Below are positions 1 through 6,279 of a DNA stretch of 19,141 bases, piece by piece. The position numbers and the translations under genes were made by a program. Each line of letters begins with the position of its first letter. Positions within the stretch are counted from its first letter, which is position 1. The notes under the pieces are model-generated. The model saw only the letters and a program-made list of their open reading frames with translations, had not been told where the DNA came from and did no database searches. The stretch comes from SIG607 sp045537575 (GTDB lineage Bacteria; Bacillota; Clostridia; Oscillospirales; Acutalibacteraceae): NCBI GenBank assembly GCA_045537575.1, contig JAZSPU010000054.1, positions 1 through 19,141 on the forward strand. Direction: 5' to 3'.

Positions 1-362
1 CATTGACGAAATGATAAGTCTTACCGCCGAACACGCTTTCAGCGATATTGAGTTTGACGTACTTCGTCAGATGCTGGGCGTTTTCAAAAACACTATTGAT
101 GATATGTCCTACGAACAAAAGAGAGCCGCCATTCAAAGTATCGTGCGCCGTGTAATTTGGGATGGCGAAAATGCACACGTTATTTTATTTGGTTCGCAGG
201 ATGGTGATATCGAGCTACCCGATATCACACCTTACATAAAACACATTGAAATAGACACAGATGATGACGAAGAACTCATAGAGTTTTCGGACGTAGATTA
301 CGACGAAGATACTACTGAGGATTTTCGTTCAGAGACTAAAACCGATTTGTGTGAGGATAGCA
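1..362 (+). mobile_element. Right end of a skin-like sigK-intervening element (partial)
   Basis: The window opens inside a large serine recombinase gene, and this gene runs without a gap into the 3' half of a sigK-type sigma factor that has no 5' half here. In Bacillus subtilis and some clostridia, sigK is split by a prophage-like element (skin) that carries its own serine recombinase (SpoIVCA) and is excised in the mother cell. The arrangement here matches one end of such an element. The boundary is inferred to be around 357-367, where sigma-factor similarity begins. The other end, the cargo and the 5' half of sigK are outside the window, so the length and excision competence of the element cannot be judged. 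Confidence 0.75.
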
Positions 363-394
363 AACGAAATTCTTATGCATTTCAGAAGCCTTAA
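2..394 (+). CDS. Large serine recombinase, C-terminal end (SpoIVCA-like, 5' truncated by window)
   Basis: The frame is open from the window edge to the stop at 392-394, so only the last ~130 residues are seen. They contain the C-terminal signature of Firmicute large serine recombinases: an FDVLRQMLGVFKNTIDDMSYE segment (from about 53) followed by KRAAI, an IVRRVIWDG motif and a beta-rich NAHVILFG stretch, then an acidic tail. The catalytic N-terminal resolvase domain must lie to the left. Such enzymes cut and rejoin att sites of phages, ICEs and skin elements; beside split sigK the natural role is excision that restores sigK. The last 10 codons (362-391, KRNSYAFQKP) are read from sigma-factor DNA in a different frame, so excision would change the enzyme's own C-terminus. 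The family assignment is firm; the SpoIVCA role is inferred from context. Confidence 0.85.
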   Translation: MDEMISLTAEHAFSDIEFDVLRQMLGVFKNTIDDMSYEQKRAAIQSIVRRVIWDGENAHVILFGSQDGDIELPDITPYIKHIEIDTDDDEELIEFSDVDYDEDTTEDFRSETKTDLCEDSKRNSYAFQKP

Positions 395-713
395 AAAAAC
401 CGCGCAGGACGTTTCCTTTTCCGATTCTATTGATACCGACAAGGACGGCAACACCCTCACCCTAGGTGATATAATTGCCGTTGACAGCGATATTGCCGAG
501 GAAATTGACACAAAATTTAAAATTAAAAGGCTATCTCAAGTATTTCCAAAGGTTCTTGACGAAAGGGAAAAGCAAATACTCATTTTCCGTTTTGGGCTAT
601 ACGGAGAAGAGGAGCTTACACAACAGCAAATTGCAAATAAGCTTGGAATTTCCCGTTCCTACGTTTCCAGAATAGAAAAGGCCGCACTAAAAAAATTAAG
701 ACCGTACTTTTGA
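351..713 (+). CDS. sigK: RNA polymerase sigma-K factor, 3' half (SpoIIIC-like segment of split sigK)
   Basis: From about codon 363 the frame reads NEILMHFRSLKKTAQDVS, then a DTDKDGNTLTL segment, LDEREKQILIFRFGL and the helix-turn-helix LTQQQIANKLGISRSYVSRIEK. These are the end of region 2 and regions 3-4 of sporulation sigma factors, closest to SigK. A complete SigK is about 230 residues with a pro-sequence and core-binding region 2; here both are missing and the upstream sequence belongs to a recombinase. The first recognisable residues (N-E-I-L-M) coincide with the place where B. subtilis sigK is split. The GTG at 351 is only the first possible start in the open frame, has no ribosome binding site, and this piece is probably not translated alone. 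Rejoining to a 5' half would give late mother-cell SigK, which controls coat and cortex genes. SigE is less likely because the loop sequence differs. Confidence 0.85.
   Translation: MRIANEILMHFRSLKKTAQDVSFSDSIDTDKDGNTLTLGDIIAVDSDIAEEIDTKFKIKRLSQVFPKVLDEREKQILIFRFGLYGEEELTQQQIANKLGISRSYVSRIEKAALKKLRPYF
357..377 (+). other. Putative attachment-site junction of the sigK element
   Basis: In-frame codons read ATA GCA AAC GAA ATT CTT ATG (I-A-N-E-I-L-M), where intact SigK proteins have C-I-E-N-E-I-L-M. Sequence left of this point (C-V-R) no longer fits SigK. The AACGA at 363-367 occupies the same codon position (Asn-Glu) as the 5-bp AATGA repeat reported for the B. subtilis skin crossover. The exact crossover cannot be fixed without the other junction. 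Confidence 0.55.
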
Positions 714-728
714 TGTACGGTCTTTTTT
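698..728. terminator. Bidirectional intrinsic terminator between sigK and the aminopeptidase operon
   Basis: A perfect 10-bp stem, AAGACCGTAC (698-707) with GTACGGTCTT (715-724), has a 7-nt loop and is followed by a T run on the + strand. On the - strand it is followed by a T run derived from the A tract at 689-695. The stem includes the last three sense codons and the stop of sigK (TGA 711-713). The stop of the convergent M18 gene (730-732) lies just beyond the T run, so the hairpin can end transcription from both sides. Confidence 0.9.
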
Positions 729-729
729 A

Positions 730-2127
730 TTATTTGCAAAATTCATACATTGCTTTATAGCACATATACACGTCGAATTTAGAGGTGGTTTCAAAGGGAG
801 CGTGCATTGAAAGTACGGGAACACCGAGGTCAACTACGTCAACACCGAGATTTGCAATATACATAGCAACCGTTCCGCCGCCGCCAAGGTCAACTCTGCC
901 AAGCTCACCTGTCTGCCAAGTGATTTGTGCCTTATCAAGCATATTTCTTATTTCGGCAACGTATTCGGCACTTGCGTCACTTGTGCCCGATTTACCGCGT
1001 GCGCCTGTGTATTTAGTTACGCATACACCTCTGTTTATCTGAGAAGCATTACGCTTTTCCATTACGTCCTGAAATGTAGGATCAAGAGCCGCATTAACGT
1101 CAGCAGAAAGACATCTTGAATTCCTGAGCGCTAAGGTTACGTCACCGCCCTGCATCTTTGCAAGATCACCTATAACATACTTAAGGAAGGCAGAATTAAG
1201 TCCCGTATTTCCGTCTGAACCGATTTCTTCCTTATCAGCAAGTACGCAAACAGCAGTTTTCTCGGGAATTTCTACGTCGCAAATTGCTCTGAGCGCAGGA
1301 TATGCGCAAACTCTGTCATCCTGACCGTAAGCGCCTATCATAGAACGGTCAAAGCCTATATCGCAAGCCTTTGCGGCAGGTACACATTCAAGCTCAGCCG
1401 ATAAAAAGTCTGCTTCGGTAACACCGTATTTTTCATAAAGAATATTAAGAATATTAAGCTTAACAAGTTCACTTGCTTTATCGTCCTTAAAGGGCATACT
1501 GCCAACCAAAACGTTTAATTCTTCACCTCTTATGCCGTCACTAAGGGTGCGTTTGCTCTGTTCCTGAGCAAGATGAGGCAGAAGGTCATTTACAACAAAT
1601 TTAGGCTCGTCATCATTTTCGCCGATTTTAACCTTAACAACACTTCCGTCAGCTTTAACAAAAACACCGTGGAGAGACATAGGAACAGCAGTCCATTGAT
1701 ATTTCTTTATACCGCCGTAATAATGAGTTTTGAAAAGCGCCATATCAACATCTTCATAAAGAGGGTTAGGCTTTAAGTCAAGTCTTGGAGCATCAATATG
1801 CGCCGCAGTAATGTTTGTGCCCTTTTCAACCAATTCTTTACCGATTACGGCAAAAGCAACCGCTTTACCTCTGTTATTAAAATAAACTCTATCCCCTGCT
1901 TTATAGCTCTTTCCTGTTTCAAAGGGAACAAAGCCGCACTTTTCGGCAAATTCTATAGAAACCTCATTAGCTTCTCTTTCGGTTTTAGCATCATCAAGGA
2001 ATTTTTTATAATCTTCACAAAAAGCGTAAGCCTTTTCTATAGTTTCGTCACTTGCGTCTTTTAAACCGCTTTGACGCTTTAAGGTAAGCTTTTCTTTTAA
2101 AAGTTCTGCTTTGCTTTTTTCACTCAT
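730..2127 (-). CDS. M18 family metalloaminopeptidase
   Basis: A 465-residue cytosolic aminopeptidase of the M18 (aspartyl aminopeptidase) family, which removes N-terminal residues, often acidic ones, using two metal ions. Visible motifs in order are AAHIDAPRLDLKP (108-120; His110, Asp112), GQDDR (268-272), DKEEIGSDG (298-306, the Glu pair), SADVNAALDP (341-350; Asp343) and SMHAPFE (440-446; His442). Together they supply the expected dinuclear site. Length is normal for the family. The ATG start has a GGAGG site (2137-2141) lying within the end of coaE, and only 1 nt separates the two genes, so translation is probably coupled. It is the last gene of the DUF951-prfA-Sua5-coaE operon and ends at the shared terminator. 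No signal peptide is seen. Substrate preference cannot be told from sequence. Confidence 0.93.
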   Translation of the reverse strand: MSEKSKAELLKEKLTLKRQSGLKDASDETIEKAYAFCEDYKKFLDDAKTEREANEVSIEFAEKCGFVPFETGKSYKAGDRVYFNNRGKAVAFAVIGKELVEKGTNITAAHIDAPRLDLKPNPLYEDVDMALFKTHYYGGIKKYQWTAVPMSLHGVFVKADGSVVKVKIGENDDEPKFVVNDLLPHLAQEQSKRTLSDGIRGEELNVLVGSMPFKDDKASELVKLNILNILYEKYGVTEADFLSAELECVPAAKACDIGFDRSMIGAYGQDDRVCAYPALRAICDVEIPEKTAVCVLADKEEIGSDGNTGLNSAFLKYVIGDLAKMQGGDVTLALRNSRCLSADVNAALDPTFQDVMEKRNASQINRGVCVTKYTGARGKSGTSDASAEYVAEIRNMLDKAQITWQTGELGRVDLGGGGTVAMYIANLGVDVVDLGVPVLSMHAPFETTSKFDVYMCYKAMYEFCK

Positions 2128-2128
2128 T

Positions 2129-2719
2129 CTACTTTTCCTCCAGTAATATATTTAGTATTTCTTCACTTTTGCTTAAAAATTCCGTCTGGGTGGAATTATT
2201 ATATATTATGTGTTTTGTTTTTTCTAAATAAAAATCATCATTTTTACCTGCATTAAGACGAAGTTGTGCCTGTTCTTCGGTAAGACCGTCCCGTTTTATT
2301 ATACGCTCTTTACGGATTTCTTTGTCACTAAGTACCGCTACAACATCTCCGCAAAGCTCATTAATACCGCTTTCAAAAAGGGTGGGGGCGTCAAGAAGTA
2401 TTATTTTCTTTTCGCTTTTTTCAATTTTTTCCAAAACCGAACTGAGTATAAAGGGGAAAATTATATCTTCAAGAAGCTGTTTTTTGTCTTTCTCGGAAAA
2501 TGCGCGGGCTGCCAGAAGTTTTCTGTCAAGTTGGCCGTCTTTTATTATATCTTCTCCAAATGCATCAGCAAGTTTAATAAGACATTCGCTTCCCTTTTCG
2601 GTCACCTGTCTTGAAATCTTGTCGCAGTCTATAACGTAAATGCCCCTCTTTTCAGCAAGGAGGGAAAAACTGCTTTTGCCCGAACCCGTAGGGCCCGTAA
2701 GACCTATAATATATTTCAT
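2129..2719 (-). CDS. coaE: Dephospho-CoA kinase
   Basis: A 196-residue protein that phosphorylates the 3'-hydroxyl of dephospho-CoA, the last step of coenzyme A synthesis. The P-loop GPTGSGKS is at residues 9-16, the substrate-binding DCDKISR segment at 31-37, the LDRKLLAARAF segment at 64-74, and an LLDAPTLFESG motif follows, the usual order for CoaE. The C-terminal half holds the lid segment RIIKRDGLTEEQAQLR. One departure: the segment that usually reads like LN.I.HP.I is LEDIIFPFI here (83-91), with Phe in place of the common His. The start codon overlaps the stop of the upstream Sua5 gene by 4 nt (ATGA), indicating translational coupling. Length and motif order leave little doubt about the family. 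Confidence 0.95.
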   Translation of the reverse strand: MKYIIGLTGPTGSGKSSFSLLAEKRGIYVIDCDKISRQVTEKGSECLIKLADAFGEDIIKDGQLDRKLLAARAFSEKDKKQLLEDIIFPFILSSVLEKIEKSEKKIILLDAPTLFESGINELCGDVVAVLSDKEIRKERIIKRDGLTEEQAQLRLNAGKNDDFYLEKTKHIIYNNSTQTEFLSKSEEILNILLEEK

Positions 2720-3723
2720 AAATCAATCACCCTGAAGGCGCAGGCTCTGATTAATCGGTTATATACCGCAAGACCTACACCCTGTTTTTTAGGAGCGTGA
2801 ACGTACGCTTTTTCAATTTTTTCTTTATCAAGCTCTCTGAGTACTGCAAAAATGCTTTGAGCCATACCCTCTTCATTTTCTTCCTCGCCGTAAATAAAGG
2901 TTCTGCCCTTTATATTCTGCGCTTCTTCCTTAAAGCATACTGCAATACAGCCTTCATTATTAACAAAATCACAAAAGTCCTTGCTGTCGCCGTTTACAAG
3001 ATAAAGCGAGGTTTTAGGAGCATAATGCTTATATTTCATACCGGGGGAAGCTACCTTTTCATCACTTTTCGGTTCGCTAAGTATTGCCTTATCAACCGCT
3101 ATATCGGGGAAAATTTCCTTAAGCATTTCAAGGGTAACAGCGCCGGGGCGAAGTAATCTTGCCCCCTCATTTGTTACCGAAATTACGGTAGATTCCACAC
3201 CCACCTGACAGTTTTCTCCCATTATAACAGCATCTATTTTGCCGTCAAGGTCGTCTAACACGTGATAGGGCGAAGTAGGACTGGGGGAGCCCGAAGCATT
3301 TGCCGAAGGGGCTGCAAGGGGCAAACCGCTAAACTTTATTATTTTTCTTGCAATTTCGTCAGAGGGCATACGGATAGCCACCGTACTAAGCCCTGCAGAA
3401 ACCTGACTGCTGACGTATCCGCTGCTCTCAAGCACCATAGTAAGTGGACCGGGCCAAAATTTTTCGGCGCACAAAAAAACCTTTTCAGGAATATTTTTTG
3501 CGATTTTTTCCAGCATTTCAAGGCTGTCTATATGAACTATAAGCGGATTATCCTGAGGTCTGCCTTTAGCCTTAAAAACCTTTGTTATAGCTTTTTGGTC
3601 AAGGGCAGAGGCGGCAAGACCGTAAACCGTTTCGGTGGGAATAGCCACTATTCCGCCCTTTTTAAGTATATCGGCGGCTGAACTTAAGCTGTTTTCATCA
3701 AGGTTAAGCCTTTTTGTTTCCAT
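2716..3723 (-). CDS. L-threonylcarbamoyladenylate synthase, long Sua5 type
   Basis: It makes threonylcarbamoyl-AMP from threonine, bicarbonate and ATP, the first step of the t6A modification at position 37 of ANN-decoding tRNAs. The YrdC/TsaC domain covers about residues 8-200, with PTETVYGL (29-36), the K.R motif KAKGRP (51-56), a PGPLT motif (91-95) and SANASG (140-145). A linker with PGMKYKHYAP (227-236) leads to a C-terminal Sua5 domain ending near 335. The length therefore matches the two-domain Sua5/YwlC form rather than the short TsaC form. The ATG overlaps the prfA stop by 1 nt (TAATG), and its own stop overlaps the coaE start by 4 nt. Pairing with a release-factor gene is common in Firmicutes, although prmC, often between them, is absent here. 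Confidence 0.94.
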   Translation of the reverse strand: METKRLNLDENSLSSAADILKKGGIVAIPTETVYGLAASALDQKAITKVFKAKGRPQDNPLIVHIDSLEMLEKIAKNIPEKVFLCAEKFWPGPLTMVLESSGYVSSQVSAGLSTVAIRMPSDEIARKIIKFSGLPLAAPSANASGSPSPTSPYHVLDDLDGKIDAVIMGENCQVGVESTVISVTNEGARLLRPGAVTLEMLKEIFPDIAVDKAILSEPKSDEKVASPGMKYKHYAPKTSLYLVNGDSKDFCDFVNNEGCIAVCFKEEAQNIKGRTFIYGEEENEEGMAQSIFAVLRELDKEKIEKAYVHAPKKQGVGLAVYNRLIRACAFRVIDL

Positions 3724-4799
3724 TAGCTTTGTTCCTCGTTTTTGAGCATTTCAGCTCTGTAATAGGTAATAAGGGCATCTACAACCTCGTCAATATCACC
3801 GTTCATAATCTGCTCGATTTTATAAAGAGTAAGACCGATTCTGTGGTCGGTAACTCTGCCTTGGGGGAAGTTGTAGGTTCTTATTCTTTCGCTTCTGTCT
3901 CCCGTACCAACCTGAGATTTTCTGTCACTTGCAATGGCTTCTTCCTGCTCTCTTTGAGCCTGTTCAAAAAGGCGTGAACGAAGAACCCTTAATGCCTTAT
4001 CCTTATTTTTGTGCTGACTTCTTTCATCCTGACATTCAACTACCATTCCCGTAGGCAAATGGGTAACACGAATAGCAGATGAAGTTTTATTAATATGCTG
4101 TCCGCCTGCGCCGCTGCTTCGATAGGTGTCAATCTTCAAATCCTTGGGATCAAGTTCAAATTCAACCTCTTCGGCTTCGGGAAGTACCGCAACGGTGGTT
4201 GTAGAGGTATGAATACGTCCCTGTGTTTCGGTATCGGGCACACGCTGAACGCGGTGAACACCGCTTTCGTACTTCATACGTGAATAAGCGCCTGCGCCGT
4301 CAATACTAAAGGAAATTTCTTTAAAGCCGCCAAGCTCGGTTTCGCTTTCGTTGATAACCTCAATATTCCAGCCCTTTTTCTCGGCATACATAGTATACAT
4401 TCTGTAAAGAGAACCTGCAAACAGCGCCGATTCCTCACCGCCGGCTCCTGCTCTTATTTCCACAATTACGTTTTTATCGTCATTGGGATCCTTAGGCAAA
4501 AGGAGAATTTTAAGTTCTTCAGAAAAGATTTTTATATTTTCACTTGCCGCTTTAAACTCTTCCTCAACAAGTTCTTTAAAATCCTTATCAAGACCGCCTG
4601 CATCAAGAAGCTCCCTTGCTTCCTTTTCGGCATTTACGGCATCTCTGTACTCTCTGTACTTTTCAACGATAGGAGTCATACTGCTATACTCTTTGCTCAG
4701 CTTTGTATATTGAGCATTATCGTTTATAATTTCGGGGCGTGTAAGCTGTACGCCTATTTCTTCATATCTTTGTTCTGCAGATTCAAGTTTATCAAACAT
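3723..4799 (-). CDS. prfA: Peptide chain release factor 1
   Basis: A 358-residue release factor that recognises UAA and UAG in the ribosomal A site and triggers peptidyl-tRNA hydrolysis. The universal GGQ motif is at 232-234 within SSGAGGQHINKTSSAIR. The stop-codon-reading tripeptide region reads VPDTETQGRIHTS (187-199), with P-D-T at 188-190 where RF1 has P-x-T; RF2 carries SPF and an in-frame shift site, neither seen here. An N-terminal coiled region (1-100) and an EIRAGAGGEES segment (114-124) are typical. Length is normal. It begins 1 nt inside the stop of the DUF951 gene, with a GAGGAAG ribosome site in that gene, and is second in the operon. Confidence 0.97.
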   Translation of the reverse strand: MFDKLESAEQRYEEIGVQLTRPEIINDNAQYTKLSKEYSSMTPIVEKYREYRDAVNAEKEARELLDAGGLDKDFKELVEEEFKAASENIKIFSEELKILLLPKDPNDDKNVIVEIRAGAGGEESALFAGSLYRMYTMYAEKKGWNIEVINESETELGGFKEISFSIDGAGAYSRMKYESGVHRVQRVPDTETQGRIHTSTTTVAVLPEAEEVEFELDPKDLKIDTYRSSGAGGQHINKTSSAIRVTHLPTGMVVECQDERSQHKNKDKALRVLRSRLFEQAQREQEEAIASDRKSQVGTGDRSERIRTYNFPQGRVTDHRIGLTLYKIEQIMNGDIDEVVDALITYYRAEMLKNEEQS

Positions 4800-4987
4800 C
4801 AGTTTTCTTCCTCACGAATAATTTTTTTAATATTCTTTTCACAGGTTGCGCGGGGGAGCATAACTTCCCTTGAACATTCGGTACATTTAATACGAAAATC
4901 CATACCTATTCTAAGCACCAGAAATTTATTGTTTCCGCAAGGGTGCTTTTTCTTCATTTCAAGAATATCATTAAGCCTTACGTCCAT
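4799..4987 (-). CDS. DUF951 family small protein
   Basis: A 62-residue basic protein matching the DUF951 family found widely in Firmicutes. Family hallmarks are the early HPCG (15-18), a C-x-x-C pair (Cys35, Cys38) inside RIKCTEC, and the MLPR segment (43-46) followed by a Lys/Arg-rich helix. The Cys pair plus Cys17 suggests a small zinc-ribbon-like or nucleic-acid-binding fold, but no function is established that I know of. The start is well supported by a GGGGAGAGG ribosome site just upstream. It is the first gene after a strong promoter and its stop overlaps the prfA start by 1 nt, so its expression is tied to translation termination and tRNA modification genes. Confidence 0.85.
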   Translation of the reverse strand: MDVRLNDILEMKKKHPCGNNKFLVLRIGMDFRIKCTECSREVMLPRATCEKNIKKIIREEEN

Positions 4988-5016
4988 ATTCCTCTCCCCT
5001 GTTCATATTCTATTTT

Positions 5017-5045
5017 ATTATACTATAACTGCAAAAATATATCAA
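5017..5045 (-). promoter_or_regulatory. Sigma-A-type promoter of the DUF951-prfA operon
   Basis: Read on the - strand, TTGATA (5045-5040) and TATAAT (5022-5017) are separated by exactly 17 nt, a near-consensus housekeeping promoter. It lies about 30 nt upstream of the DUF951 ATG, leaving a short leader with a strong ribosome site and no room for a riboswitch. Confidence 0.8.
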
Positions 5046-5098
5046 CAAAAAAGATTTATATTTAATACTAGTAGGATATGAAAATTCAAAATTATTAA

Positions 5099-5127
5099 TT
5101 GCCTTTATATAAAAATAATAGTATAAT
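5099..5127 (+). promoter_or_regulatory. Sigma-A-type promoter of the nuclease/ATPase/glycosidase operon
   Basis: TTGCCT (5099-5104) and a perfect TATAAT (5122-5127) are spaced by 17 nt, 30 nt before the ATG at 5158, with an AGGAG ribosome site at 5146-5150. It is divergent from the DUF951 promoter, within an AT-rich 170-nt spacer in which I see nothing else. Confidence 0.7.
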
Positions 5128-5157
5128 AGATACATAATATTAATTAGGAGAAGTTTT

Positions 5158-6279
5158 ATGAACACAATCCGTATTCTTCATACTGCCGATTTACATATCG
5201 GCGCCGAATGTTCTTATCTTGGAACTGAGGCTTCAAAAAGACAGTACGAAGTGCTTTTGACAATGGAAAAAATAATTTCAATGTGCAATGAAAATGCCAT
5301 TGATTTACTGCTTATTGCAGGAGATTTACTTGACAGCAATCATATAGACTCAGCTTTGGAAGAGGGCGTTTTTAAGGCTTTTGAGAAGCTTATTAACACC
5401 CGCGTCGTAATAGCGCTGGGCAATCACGACCCCTTTACTGCCGATTCTCCCTTTAAAACCCGAACACTTAATGAAAAGGTTTTTGTTTTACCCTGTGAAG
5501 ACAGTGTCATAGCCTTTGACGATTTACGCGTAAGAGTATATGGTTCTTCCTTTGACGGAGTATATAATTCGGGCAAAAACCGTTTTGAACTTACCGCGCC
5601 GCAGGACGATTATTTTAATCTTTGCCTACTGCACGGCGAAACACGAAGCGATTTAAACGGAAATTACCGTCCCATTACACCCGAATACGTTAAAAACAGC
5701 GGTATGGACTATATTGCCCTCGGCCACGTTCATACAAAAAGCCAGATTCAGTTTGTTGGTACAACGGCTCTTGCTTATTGCGGCTGTCCCGAAGGACAAG
5801 GCTTTGACGAAAGCGGTGAAAAGGGCGTTTATATGGGCGAAGTTTCAAAGGGCAACATAAATCTTGAATTTATACCTACCGCCTATCGCACTCATATAAG
5901 ACTTGATGTTGACATTACCGATAAAGAGGATATCTGTGAAGCCATACTTTGCGCCATTAAGGAGACGGGCGACGACTACGGCAAAAATTATTTCAGAATA
6001 ACCCTTAAGGGTAAGAGAAAAAGCGAAGCGGGAATTGACATAAACTCTCTTATTGCCCGTATTTCACCCCTTGTGTCCTTTGTTAAAATAAAGGACAAGA
6101 CTTCCCTTGGCGCCGACCTTTTAAGCCTTGCGGGAGAAAAAAATCTTAAAGGCTACTTTACTTCCATAATGCTTTCTAAAATAGAAAGCGCAAACGAAAA
6201 TGAAAAGGAAAAATTAAGACACGCCCTTGAACTCGGGCTTAAAGCCTTTAATGAGGAGGTTGCCTTTAATGAAGATTAA
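5158..6279 (+). CDS. SbcD/YhaO-like DNA repair metallophosphoesterase
   Basis: A 373-residue calcineurin-like phosphoesterase of the Mre11/SbcD class, closest in layout to Firmicute YhaO. All metal-binding motifs are present: D-x-H in HTADLHIG (8-15; Asp11, His13), AGDLLDS (54-60; Asp56), GNHD (88-91), LLHGE (157-161; His159) and GHVH (189-192). After the catalytic domain (to about 235) comes a smaller C-terminal region that probably binds the partner ATPase. Such proteins form heterotetrameric Mn-dependent nucleases that process DNA ends and hairpins. The gene starts 30 nt after a good promoter and overlaps the next gene, its expected ATPase partner, by 11 nt. Whether it acts as a nuclease here is inferred from the family. 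Confidence 0.9.
   Translation: MNTIRILHTADLHIGAECSYLGTEASKRQYEVLLTMEKIISMCNENAIDLLLIAGDLLDSNHIDSALEEGVFKAFEKLINTRVVIALGNHDPFTADSPFKTRTLNEKVFVLPCEDSVIAFDDLRVRVYGSSFDGVYNSGKNRFELTAPQDDYFNLCLLHGETRSDLNGNYRPITPEYVKNSGMDYIALGHVHTKSQIQFVGTTALAYCGCPEGQGFDESGEKGVYMGEVSKGNINLEFIPTAYRTHIRLDVDITDKEDICEAILCAIKETGDDYGKNYFRITLKGKRKSEAGIDINSLIARISPLVSFVKIKDKTSLGADLLSLAGEKNLKGYFTSIMLSKIESANENEKEKLRHALELGLKAFNEEVAFNED

Noticed and set aside
351..713. The sigma-factor piece as a complete small regulator gene starting at GTG 351
   Set aside because: There is no ribosome binding site, region 2 is missing, and the sequence is colinear with the 3' half of SigK, so a split gene explains it better.
3723..4799. Release factor 2 instead of RF1
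   Set aside because: The stop-reading loop has P-D-T rather than SPF, and there is no internal UGA frameshift site.
5046..5098. Possible riboswitch or small RNA in the 170-nt divergent spacer
   Set aside because: The sequence is very AT-rich, shows no stable paired elements, and is fully accounted for by two divergent promoters.
6227..6268. Upstream ATG 6227 as the start of the SbcC-like ATPase
   Set aside because: It lies in the partner gene, has no fitting ribosome site, and adds a basic non-family peptide; ATG 6269 has GAGGAGGT at ideal distance.
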